DNA of 64,000 nucleotides from Perkinsus olseni (lineage: Eukaryota > Perkinsozoa > Perkinsida > Perkinsidae). How positions within the stretch are numbered: the first letter of the stretch is position 1; each line of letters begins with the position of its first letter. Positions 12,314 to 22,852 of the stretch are shown in pieces. A program made the position numbers and the translations under genes. The DNA lies in contig JABANP010000023.1 of assembly GCA_013115135.1 (NCBI GenBank), positions 186,001 through 250,000 on the forward strand, in the 5' to 3' direction. The notes beneath the pieces were generated by a model, which did not search any database, was not told the DNA's origin, and worked only from the letters and a program-made list of their open reading frames with translations.

Positions 12314-15300
12314 ATGCCTCCAGCCAGACGTCTACGGAAAGGAAAGTCTGGTCATGAAGGGAAGAGAAGACGCTCCTCAACGCCATCTGATGGTAGGGCC
12401 ACTCTGCCGTTCAGATGTGCAGCCTCTCGCAAGTTCGCTGGGGGTTGCATCTCGCGGGGATTATTGAAATCAACTTTGATGCGGTCTATGGGTATCGTTG
12501 AGCTCTCTTTCCGTACGTGTGAGTTTAAGCTCAACGCCGAGAGGCGGCTTATTCAGACCTAGCACCAATGTATCTTGTCTCCAGAGGGATGAGTCTCTTT
12601 CAGTATTCACGCAGGAGAGGGAAATGTCAGTGGAGCGGCCGAAGAGCGAACGTAAGGGTTCGGAGAGACGCCACCGTCTGCGGAAACAAAGTAAAAGAGA
12701 GCGAAAAGTAGATCTCGTACGGCTCTTCAAAGCATTGGGTTTTTCGCCTCAGAATCTAAAACAAAGCCCTCCGCCGTGGATGGGGATGCCGGTGAACAGC
12801 AGTCAAGTAGCAGTTTCAAGGGACGGCCCCTGTCGCCTTCGACTCCCTTCCCTTCTCAGTAATTGCCGGCCAAGCTGTTCAAATAACGGAACTGCAGCAG
12901 CGTGAGTCCTCATCGTGTGCCTTCCGAAGGGCACTGATGGTCGCTTAGGTATCAAAGAATTGGAGGAGCGTATCGGCAATGCGCCATCAGGCTTGGGTGC
13001 GTCGGGACTGCCATGGTTGACGGCTCATCTCAGCTCTCTTCTCGGAGTTCAGAGTCCGCGCAAGGAGGCAACGTTCCATTGGAGAGTTCGAATGAGAATA
13101 GAGCAAGTAAGCTTCGTCCGGTACGCAACGGTTCGACTCGACGAGCAATGGTTTTTCTTGGGACGGCCGGAACGCGGTCAAAAGTGAACCATGCTGTAGT
13201 CGAGCGCCCTTTCAGGTAGTAGAGATGAAGAGTTGAAGCCAACTCCATATGGAGGCGGCGAACAGTGCAGCAACGGCAGCGAAGACAAGAAGCAGATGAG
13301 TCGTTCCTGAATGTGAGCTGGCACAAGTCTCGATTCACGCGTCTCTGTCCGCCCCCAGCTGAAGCCTTCCGATGTGTCCCCCTGTCAGTTATGTCGATGG
13401 GCGAGAGGGAAAACGACGAGGGGAGTTGTGAGATTTTTGGTAAGCTGAGTGGTGCCAGCGTGCTTCAATAATGAAGGTTGCCGTGCTTGCTCTTCAGGTT
13501 ATGAGGACTGCGAGCCTCGGGAGAGGAACATCTGGTCAGCGGGAACTCGTGCAACAACCAATGAGAGGCTATCGAGTAGAGGCATAGTTCTCGTTGATTC
13601 CGCTGAGCTCTGCCCTCCGCTCAGGTGCCCCGTCGTACGGCACGAGCTCGGAGGCGGAGGCTGGGGGCTGTGATCCCGCCTCCTTGCCGACCGTGCCCTA
13701 CCCCGACCCAAGAAGATCCTTCCACGGCCCACCTACTCGGTACGAATGACCGGAAGCCGTAGTTTTGTGGCATTTTTCCCCGTCAGGCCGCCCGGAACCT
13801 TCCATGTTCCTGGAGAATGAGGACTTGGATATGTTCCACGATGGAGGCAAGTCGGTCACACCGCGGTTAAGTTGTTCAGCTTGCTGCTGGTCAGGCTTGG
13901 CGGATATGGAAGCCCCCTCAGAAATGCATTTACATGGCTCCGAAGGTGACTAGCGTTCTCCGTTTTTGTTTGTATTGGTCGTTCTCAGGCTCGCAAGCCC
14001 TCTCGAGGACGGAGATGGCTGGGAATGCTGGACACCGCAAGAGGAGGGTGGCGAGTGCAGGCTATGCTGATGCAGGTGAGCGGTGCGGGATGGTCTATTC
14101 GAATGACCGTTACCTAGCATGTAAGAAGCCAATAAGCACACGAACGAGGCACACAGAAGGTCTACGACGTATATATCGACTGTACCTGCATGTAGGAGCT
14201 CCATAACTACTACTGGTGCTTCGATCACGAGCTCGAAACTAGCTCTCGGTCTATAGCCTGCGTAGGGATTATAATTTATAATGCGCTAGTTCATCCGAAC
14301 GCACGGTGGGAATCTCGGTGGGGAAGGCTGAGGGCAATACCACTCCCGCACGTCCGTATCGAAAATCGGAGAGTGAAGACGCCTCCTCCGGTATCTTTAC
14401 TCAACACGTTCATGAGAATTTGGCACGGTCTCTTACGATCATTTTCCTAGCTGTAGCCTCCCTTCTCGTTAAGCCGCGTACTGCTCCGCCATGCCATCTG
14501 ATAGAAACAGCTTCAGGGTGGGGACACCTGTGCGGTTTTGTGGGTATTATGCTCCACTTACAGACTACGTGCGGGTGAGCCATCACCTGCATGCCATTCA
14601 GGTTTCGCCGATCCCGAGATTCTGTCTGAGTGGTCTGTCGAAAATGAAGGTGAGCTCCAAGCTCCTCGCCTTGCTCATCAGCGTCCGCGGTCGACCTGCT
14701 GCATTTCTCTCACAGGCCCAACTGGAGGGGCTCCCGAGGAGAAGAGGCCACGGACGGCGAGAGGCCATAGAGGCTCGGCGAACAGACCGTCGGAAGCGGA
14801 TATTGGTGAGTGGCGGCAGTTGGGTGGTGAGCATGAGCTCGTGACGCGGCAGTGTGCGACTGCGGGTTTTCCTGCGGGAGTGATGCCATAGTCGGACCAG
14901 CGTAGCTTCTGAGGCTCTTTGCCATTGTGCTTCGATCTCGGACCGCTTCCTTGGTCTGCCCCCTCAGACTCGACCGCAAGCCCACCGGATGAGTCGAAGA
15001 AGCCAAGGCTGAGGGGACGCCCACGGAAAGCGGCTGGAGTGAGCGGCGAAGTTACTGGTGAGGGGGAATTCATTGATTAGGGCGTGGTGTGGTATTAAAG
15101 GAGCCCATAGTGTGATGTATAGAACCGTGTGTAGCGTAGTGCGTCATAAGCTATCACGGGCGCCCCACTGCAACTCACAGTCTCATGATATGCTGCTACA
15201 ATTCGTCTCGCAGTCTTTAAGATGCACTCAATAACTCTCAACTGCGAATGAGCATATAGCCTAGGATAGGGCGGCTACACACGCTGTAATTCCCATACCA

Positions 15301-16681
15301 ATAACACCTTTCAGAGCATCAAACGGAGCCCAAGAAGAGCGAAGAAATCCTGAACGTGTCATTGGCAGGCCAGACTAGGCATCAGTCTCGGAGCTTCCTT
15401 TTCACCTGGTCGCATACTGAGGACTGCGACAAGGCCAAGCCCTGCGATTGGGATAAGAAGCAGATCAGCAAGGTTATCCTAGATATTAATGAGGGCAAAA
15501 ACTTACTTTACTACGCGATCTTCTTCGAGAATCATAAGGACGGCAATCCTCATGTGCACTTCACGCTCAAGTATGATACCCCAACGCGTTGGAAGCAGCT
15601 CGCGGATGCTCTCCGAACCAAGTACAGCATCTACGCCTCGGTCTGCTGTGCCATCCCTAGGCCGGGGTATAAGAAATGCATGTACCCCGTGCTGTTCTCC
15701 TACTGCTACCGCACCAATCCCGACAAGCCCCTGATCGACCTTGACCACAAGCCCTACCTTTCCCAGAACCATCCCCATCCTCACAGTCTCATAGTTCCTC
15801 GAGAGAGACAAGGAGCGAAGGCCAAGCGAGTGCGGGCTATGGATAGGGTCGACTTTCAGGAGTTCGTGGTGGCGAAAGAAATTAAGAAGGAGAGCCAGGT
15901 CTTACCGTACGCCGAGAGAGACCGGGCGCTTAACATGCTGGCTATGAATGATAAGATTGACGTGCAGGCTCTCATCGATAGGTCGTGGGAGATCGCGGAG
16001 GCTTCCATGCGGCAGGAGGAAGAGGAGAGAAGTCCGATGCAGAAGGTTAACGCTTGCCAGAAAGGCAAATGCGTCTGTCGGAGTCCTGGCCTGTGGCTCG
16101 AGAAGATATCAGAGGTTGTTGTACGGAATCTAGGAGAGGAAAGAGCTGATCAGCTGAGAGAAGACATCAGGCGGAACCTGGAGGAAGGACGGTCGAAGCA
16201 GACGAATGTGGTTATTCACGGTGTGGCCTCGAGTGGCAAGACCGCCATTCTGCAGCCCCTCACTCGCATCCTGAAGTGCGCGACGACTCCTGATTCGGGG
16301 AAATTCTCTCTCGAGGATTTGCTCGATTGTGAGTGCGTCTTCTGGAACGACTTCCGCCTGAAGTGTTTGGGCGAGGGCTGCGATATGGGTAAGCTGCTGA
16401 ACCTCCTGGAGGGGAACGAGATCAAGATCAGCCGACCCCGCAATAGAAAGAAGAACGACTCGATCTTCACCAAGTTGGTACCGATTTTTATTACTTGTAA
16501 TGCGTTACCTGTCCCAAGGGAAGATCAGGACAGGGACGCGTTGCGTGAGAGGCTTCAGCGATGTTATTACTTCCCTTATATGATAGACCATAAGGAGCAG
16601 GTGAGGCGGATAGACCCGTGCACCCGATGTTTCGCTGATTGGCTTTTCACTGCCACCTTAGCTCAGACCCAGCATGAATGA
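12314..16681 (+). CDS. Rep array unit 1: AT-hook plus HUH nickase plus SF3 helicase, the least degraded copy
   Basis: A multi-exon gene whose terminal exon is a viral-type replication initiator. ATG 12314 opens a short basic Ser/Pro exon (MPPARRLRKGKSG). Several Ser/Lys-rich exons follow, including one at about 12951 beginning GIKELEERIG. An exon at 14968-15057 carries an AT-hook (KKPRLRGRPRKAAGV). Its donor at 15058 and the acceptor at 15314 join it in phase 1 to the Rep exon, where the frame stays open to TGA 16679-16681. The Rep frame has no plausible ATG of its own at its start (first candidate is GTG 15356), which supports fusion. This unit is about twice as long as the others. Its inner exon chain (12400-14960) is only partly resolved. 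Viral origin is inference from the domain pair; a DNA-binding role follows from the AT-hook. Confidence 0.6.
15315..16681 (+). other. Rep terminal exon of unit 1: HUH endonuclease and superfamily 3 helicase
   Basis: Numbering from GTG 15356 gives 441 residues. Motif I-like RSFLFTWSH is at 12-20 and the HUH motif HVH at 66-68. The position of the catalytic Tyr motif holds YCYR (116-119) rather than the usual YxxK. A Cys cluster (C234, C239, C241) precedes the helicase. Walker A GVASSGKT is at 289-296, a Walker B-like VFWNDF at 328-333, and motif C IFITCN at 377-382 with the sensor Asn, then an Arg-rich ALRERLQRC. A CxxC (422-425) lies near the C-terminus. The order HUH then SF3 is that of CRESS-DNA virus and parvovirus-like Rep proteins; the tryptophan before the acidic Walker B residue leans toward the parvovirus style, but this is not decisive. 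All required residues except the Lys of motif III are present. Confidence 0.8.
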
Positions 16682-16921
16682 TGATGATGTTTTAGATACC
16701 TCTCCCTTTGTTTGGTTCCCATCAATCTCCCCCGCCATCCTCCTCTCAGGCTCGATCCGTCGTTCATGCTGTTGGTCGTGCAGGATAGGTAAGACCCTCC
16801 AGCTGCCCCCTCTCCCGGTCGCCTCGAGTGGTGGACATCTCCTGACTATGAAGGCAGCGGCAACATGTGCATGAGAATACAGTGCTTCTAGCTCCTCTCT
16901 CTGTGGTGTTGGTCAGTTGGG
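16531..16921 (+). repeat. Block shared with 22300-22689 (unit 1 and unit 3 3' ends)
   Basis: The last part of the unit 1 Rep exon and about 240 bp of 3' flank reappear almost unchanged at 22300-22689, including the Rep C-terminal codons, the stop and a downstream pyrimidine-rich tract. This shows duplication or conversion between units 1 and 3. Confidence 0.85.
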
Positions 16922-17156
16922 GAATAGACCATCAGTGCGGGAGGGTATCGTAGCTTCTGTCGTCTTACTCTCCGCACAGTAGAGGGGATTCTGTGGTTTC
17001 TACGGCAACATGGCCTGCATTATAAATCTCGTGCAGCGTCACTACGCCTCTAGAGGGGAAGGCGTTCGGAGGATTGTAGTCCAGTGTGACTGAGCGTGAT
17101 GGCCGTCGCCTTAGCTGATGGAAGTTCAAACAGCGGTTGTTGACTCACTCGAGACT
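16682..17156. other. Spacer between Rep units 1 and 2
   Basis: It contains the 3' flank copied after unit 3 (to 16921) and then about 235 bp that presumably hold the unit 2 promoter. No RNA gene or open coding frame is convincing. Confidence 0.5.
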
Positions 17157-18395
17157 ATGTCGGATCCACCGACCGCCGAGATCACAGCGCCAAAATTAGA
17201 ACCTAGCATGCCTGACGGTAGGGCAGGGTGTTCGATGGGAGGTTGATAGACCACTGGTCATAGTTTCGCCGTCCCATTCATGGTCCACGGTGAAGTACAG
17301 TCTGTAACGAGAGAAATACGAGGAGCAAGTTAGGCCACTTCGTCACGCAGCAGTAGCGGCATCAGCGGGGGATCGAGGCAGCACTCAGATACTGTATCAG
17401 TACTCGGACGCTTCGACCGCCGCCGCTGCTGCTGCCAGGTGGCATAGTGGCCTCATTCCTGCATGTTGCCTCCCCTCGTCACACATCGTATACCCGTTGC
17501 GTATTGTCGTGCGAAAATCCACCCAAACTCGCTCCATTACCCTCGCTGATATTTTCTCTCTTTTGTGTGCAGTTCACGTGGAGGTCAACAACGGCCTAGA
17601 AACGACACTGCCGCTCGCCGCTGGTGATGAGGACACTATACTGTACCCCGCAGTGGCTGAGGGAGATGAGTCCAACAGTAAGGAAACCCCCTCTCGGTGC
17701 CTGTTGATGGTCGTTCCTCGTTCAGCCATCGAGGCCTTGCGAGTCCAGATCACGGCCCTCCAGGACCGTGGGTCTCCGGCTTCACCGTCTGAAGGCCCCC
17801 TAGTGGTTGTCTTGGTTAGGTATCAAGTGGCTGGAAGAAGGGCAGCGGAAGTCCCTGGAACTCCGTAGGAGGGTTTTTGACGGATCGTTAAGGCCGTGGA
17901 CTATTCTCTTACAGGTGCAATCGACCGGGGCCCGACGCCCTGCGCGAGGTGTCTCCGATGCCGCTGCAGGGTGGAGGGAGCAGCCCTTGAAGATGAAGTC
18001 GGGAAGCAGGAGGCTGCGAGTGATGGGAGTAAGTCCTACACCCTCAGTTTTCCACTGGCGAATCCTCGGTCGTTCCATTACTATATTACACTTCAGAATA
18101 CGGCAAGCATGTATTCTCTAAGATTCACTAGGGTTGAGGGTGTATATTTCTGATGGGCTGCGTCCTCAGTATTCCAAGTCTTTACCTCAGATGAAAGTCG
18201 GAAGAGAAGCCCAGAGATCCGTGACCTGGAAGGCCGTAACCGACAGCAAGGGCGAAGCTTTCTGTACAAATTCTCGAGGTCAAGTGCTGGCAGCTATGGT
18301 GGCGTGGACAAACAGGCTCTTTCCACTGCCATAGTCGAAGCCAACGAGGCTCTGGGAAAGACCTTGACGTACTTCTCGATATTCTGCGACCAAAA

Positions 18396-18713
18396 CGACA
18401 TTTACTTCGTGTTGAAGTATGAGACTCCGACCAGATGGAAGCAGCTTGCCGATACCCTGCGCAACAAGTACGGCATCTCCACCTCGGTCAGCTGTGCCGT
18501 CCCCAGGCCGGGGTACAGGACCTGCATGTACCCCGTGCTGTTCTCCTACTGCCTCGACTTGGACCCCAACCCCTACCTATCCCCCAATCACCCCCACCCC
18601 AGCAGCCTCCTCGGGGACGGAGAGAAGCAGGGCTCGACGGCCAGACGGACTCCAGCTTTGGACGCGGGTGGTCTGCCGGCACTCCCACCTTCAAGAGGCG
18701 CTGAGGAGGAGGG
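18396..18713 (+). repeat. Block near-identical to 21853-22171 (units 2 and 3)
   Basis: The second half of the nickase domain and the linker (from the HUH position to the ARRTPAL...PSRGAEEE stretch) are nearly the same in units 2 and 3, far closer than the flanking parts. This indicates recent conversion or duplication of this segment only. Confidence 0.8.
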
Positions 18714-18969
18714 GAATGTCCCTGAGGGTGACGGAGCCCCCACTGTGAAGATACCGGGTGAAGATAACCAGTCAATCATCGATGAGTCTGCGGGCTGTGT
18801 AGAAGGAAGCCCATTGGATCAAGTGGAGCAATGTTTGGAGAGGGGGTTGCATTTGTCGCCGCCCCGGTCTGTGGGCTTGAGAGAATATCGTCTTTGGTTG
18901 TGCGAAATCTTGGAAAAGAGGGAGCGAAGCAGCTGAGGGAGGATATTCGGCAGAACTTGGAACAGGGAC

Positions 18970-19440
18970 GCTCGAAGGAGACTAATGTGGTGATCTACGG
19001 TGTGGCCTCCAGTGGCAAGACCGCCATACTGCGGCCTCTCACTCACATCTTGAAGTGCGCTAAGATCTCCGATGCTGAGGAAATCTCCCATGAGGATTTA
19101 CTCGACTGTGAGTGCATCCTGTGGAGTCACTTCTCCGTGGAAGATTTGGGCGACAACTTTGACATGACGAAGTTACTCCAAACTCCTCGATGGCCGCCCG
19201 GTTGAGATGAGCTGCTCGAGCGACCGAGGGAAATAGTGACTTTACTTTCGACAAGTTGGTGCCAATTTTCCTCACGTGTGATGCGCTCCCTGCCCCCCTT
19301 CGAAGTTGAGGGCAGACAGGCCCTACACGAGAGGCTTCAGCGATGTCACTACTTCCCGTACAAGATGGAGCTCCCGAGGAACGGAAGAAGCCTTCCATAT
19401 CTTGCAACCGATGCTTCGCTGAGTGGCTCTTCGCTGATAC
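18970..19440 (+). repeat. Helicase block near-identical to 24296-24770 (units 2 and 4)
   Basis: From just before Walker A to the C-terminus, units 2 and 4 match closely apart from the small indels that break unit 2. Their nickase halves are much more different. The pairing differs from the unit 2/3 block, so the array is mosaic. Confidence 0.8.
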
Positions 19441-19447
19441 ACTAGCT

Positions 19448-20038
19448 TGAACTCAGCATTAATATTTGTGTTTCCTTTCTACTGCGGTTTAGTTCATGTC
19501 AATTCGTCCGACCATCGTCTCCTCAGCCTCGCAGGGGACGACATTTATGACGAGTGATCGACCCCATGCTGTTGTGCCTTTGTTTTGGCTCTCTAGTCAC
19601 TACAATGGCGTTCTGATATCTTTGAGTGCCAGGCTACTAGACTCGGAGTCACTATCAAATCGTTATCGAGATTGTTGGTGTCATCAGAGCTGCTTCGACT
19701 CTTCTGTGGTATCTGCCTCGTCAACAAGTCCATTACGTGGGGCCTTCGTGTACTTGGCCGACGGCAAAAAGCCTCGAGTTGTCTCAATTTTAGTCTGACC
19801 GCTCTCTAGTTAGGGATGTTGCTTCAGTTGCTGCTCAGCCGTAGTAAAGGAGACCCCCACTCGACCCTATCGTAGCTCCTCTGTCTCACCCGTTTCTTAC
19901 CGATGAGAACCTCACCAACGTGTCGCTCGAGTTGAAGTTCTGTGGTGGTGCTGGGCCGGTGGTGTTGATCAGATGGGGTGGCGCATTCACTGACATCAAG
20001 GATATAGCTTTGTTGTTAGTGTTGGCATACTCCAAGCT
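19448..20038. other. Spacer between Rep units 2 and 3
   Basis: A stretch near 19810-19870 resembles the 3' flank of unit 4 near 24840-24910, extending the unit 2/4 relationship past the gene. No coding region is supported. Confidence 0.45.
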
Positions 20039-22285
20039 ATGCCTGACTCGTCAACCGTGGCCGCATCCTCGGACCCTGAGCCTTGCAAGAATGAAAGTGG
20101 GTGGGTGGGGATGGTCAGGCCCTGACCGTCAGGGAAGGTAGCTCTTGTTTTATCTTCTCCTTCTGGCGAAGTCCGAGGACGGCAAGGAAGATGCGAGCTC
20201 TCTTGTGCTTGAAACGCCGTTCATCCCAGATTCTCTGCCACCTGCGGCTGTCGTTCCCACCGAGGGCGACCCCGACCGAGAGCCCGAATTTCCCCTCACC
20301 GATACGGACAACTTCGTGCGGCCTGAAGGCTTAGATCAGGCTAACAGTAGAAGCAATTGATCGGAACTCTATAGTTCGCCAACCGATTTCTTTCAGTCAT
20401 CGACGCTCAAGCTCGAGAGATTGTGGCACTAAAGCGGCGTGAGTCGTCCGCTGATGGGGGGCGGCGAAGCGCATCTTGGTTAGGTATCGATGCATTGGAG
20501 CGGGAGAGACAGGGGACGGAGGAGCGTGAGGGAAATAGCAAGTGTGCGTTATGTTCTCGTTCTTTTCTCACGCCTTTCGTCTTGTGAGCAGGGAGGCCTG
20601 CCGGAGATGCTTGAAGCGGCCCCGCAGGTGGAAGCAGGGGGAGGCCATCGATGAAGGTGAGTTCTTATTTTCTGTTCTTTTCGGGCATTGCCGTAGTCGA
20701 TCGCGGCAATATATCGTCCTGGGTAGACACCATTGCAGTAGTCTCTTCTGAAGGTTAGACTGATCACCAGTAGTCCAACCTGCGAATCCTGTGTCTCGCG
20801 ATAAGGCTGAAGTCAGCATGAGTTCGCAAGTAACCCATCCGACCGATTCTACTCCAACGTATCCCGTGTATAATTCGCAATCTCCTCATCGGAGACGTTG
20901 GAAGCATGCTCTTGGGGCCCCTCGGAGTCAATGCTATGACGCGGTGTGAGGGCTGCGTACAGGGCCAGCTGACTTGACCAGCCGGTGGACAACGAACGTC
21001 CGAGCAATGAACAACGGAGATGCTCGACTCGCCGTTCCCTATCGAGTTTGTTTCTGAAGATATGTGTGATTCCGGCAGCCCATTTCTCGTCGACGCATGA
21101 GGAAAGTAGGATGAAACTGTCGATAAATCTTAGTACAGCTCGACAGAAGTTATAACGTGAAAAGTCTTCGAAGAGTCACTACGGTTCGGCCTACACGGTC
21201 ATAACGCGTGAACGCCCGGTGGGTTATGGGATCACCGGTAAAGGCTACATACTCAGTGGGCTTCGGACTAGCCTTCTATGATACAAGCATCTCCGTGCAC
21301 GATTACCTCGCTATCCGGTCTTCGAAGGCCCTCCCTGAAAGACAACGTAAAATTCAGAAAAGAGCGCGGACTTTATTCGATGGTGTCGGTAGGTGTTGTA
21401 TAGTATTCGTCATAGTGTAGCACACGGTGGCATCTGTTGTGGTATGAGTCGAGTAAGTATACTACGAAGACGATAGAGTTGTAAGTAAAACAGCACACAG
21501 CGTACTACAGCAGACAGTGAAGTGAATGATCGGACAACTCTGTCACAACTGGGAAACTCCTCCGCCTGTATTACGTCATGTTACAGTAGAAGTCATGTAT
21601 TCGCTATGAACATGATGGAATCCGCACCTCAGGTCGAATCGAGCGAATGCACGTGATGTTCCTCAAGGACTTGACAGCAGAAGGTCTCACAAGAAAGCAG
21701 TCTCGGACCTTCCTGTTCACCTTGCTCTACATCGAGGAGGACGATGATAAGGCCGAGTTCAGCGTGTTCGGCGTGGGCAGGCTGAGCGAGATTATCGCCC
21801 AAGTTAACGAAGGGAAAAGTTTGCAGTATTTTTCCGTGTTCGAGAATAAGAACGACATTCACTTCGTATTGAAGTACGAGACTCCAACGAGGTGGAAGCA
21901 GCTTGCCGATACCCTCCGCAACAAGTACGGAATCATCGCCTCGGTCAGCTGTGCCATCCCCAAGACAGGGTACAGGACCTGCATGTACCCCGTGCTGTTC
22001 TCCTACTGCCTCGACTTGGACCCCAACTTCTACCTATCCCCCAATCACCCCCACCCCAGCAGCCTCCTCGGAGACGGAGAGAAGCAGGGCTCGAGGGCTA
22101 GACGGACTCCAGCTTTGGACGGGGGTGGTCTGCCGGCACTCCCACCTTCAAGAGGCGCTGAGGAGGAGGAGGAGACGGGTATCTTGGAGCATGTCGAGAG
22201 TGATGGAGTATCCGCTGTGAGCGCGGAGGAAGGGGTTCAGTCCCATGGATCGGAAGAGTCGGCAGAGTCTCTTGCCCTGTCTTGA
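20039..22285 (+). CDS. Rep array unit 3, nickase-like domain only, helicase deleted
   Basis: ATG 20039 opens a short exon (MPDSSTVAASSDPEP). Further exons hold SEDGKEDASSLVLETPF (about 20160), the mini-exon GIDALERERQG (about 20484) and a CxxC exon ACRRCLKRPRR (about 20595). The Rep exon starts at 21633 after cctcag, in phase 1 like the other units, and runs open to TGA 22283-22285. It has the motif I-like RTFLFTLLY. The HUH position is DIH, so one histidine is lost. The motif III position reads YCLD, with no Lys or Arg. At about 22171-22299 the sequence jumps past the Cys cluster, Walker A, Walker B and motif C into the 3' end of a unit 1-type gene, which lies after the stop. A short nickase-like product without ATPase is predicted; loss of function is the simpler reading. 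Confidence 0.6.
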
Positions 22286-22852
22286 GCTCCCCGTGGGGAC
22301 AGGGACGCGTTGCGTGAGAGGCTTCAGCGATGTTATTACTTCCCTTATATGATAGACCATAAGGAGCAGGTGAGGCGGATAGACCCGTGCACCCGATGTT
22401 TCGCTGATTGGCTTTTCACTGCCACCTTAGCTCAGACCCAGCATGAATGATGATGATGTTTTAGATACCCTCCCTCTGTTTAGTTCCCATCAATCGCTCC
22501 TTCCATCCTCCTCTCAGGCTCGACCCGTCGTTCATGCTGTTGGTAGTGCAGGGTAGGTGAGAACCCTCCAGCTGCCCCCTCTCCCGGTCGTCTCGAGTGG
22601 TGAACATCTCCTGACTGTGAAGGCAGCGGCAACATGTGCATGGAAATATAGTGCCTCCAGCTGCTCTCTTTGTGGTGTTGGTCAGTTGGGAACTGGGAAG
22701 GGTATCGTTGCTCATCTTTCTGACCTCTCTGCTCGCAATAGCAGTGTGAGCACTACAGCCCGTACTACGTAACTAACGGTGAGGACGTCACATCGTATAA
22801 CATAGAATACGGCGTCAGCTGGACCAATATCCAGTCAGCAAAAATTCAACCT
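22286..22852. other. Residual Rep 3' end and spacer before unit 4
   Basis: Bases 22300-22449 encode, out of frame and after the unit 3 stop, the last 50 or so codons of a unit 1-type Rep including its CxxC. The remainder to about 22689 is the copied 3' flank. The last 160 bp should contain the unit 4 promoter. Confidence 0.6.

Larger units (their letters stand above)
17157..19447 (+). pseudogene. Rep array unit 2, frameshifted
   Basis: The same exon plan as its neighbours: ATG 17157 (MSDPPTAEITAPKLEPS), an exon at about 17573 with DEDTILYPAVAEGDES, the mini-exon GIKWLEEGQRKS (about 17820), the CxxC exon PCARCLRCRC (about 17938), then the Rep exon from 18191, again entered in phase 1. The nickase part is open to 18936, but relative to unit 4 the frame shifts within about 18835-18885, again near 19175 (one extra base in a C run) and again near 19290, so no single product covers the helicase. 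The HUH position reads DIY, so both histidines are gone. Walker A GVASSGKT survives, but Walker B reads ILWSHF and motif C LTCD. It is a decayed copy. Transcription or a truncated nickase-like product remains possible. Confidence 0.7.
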
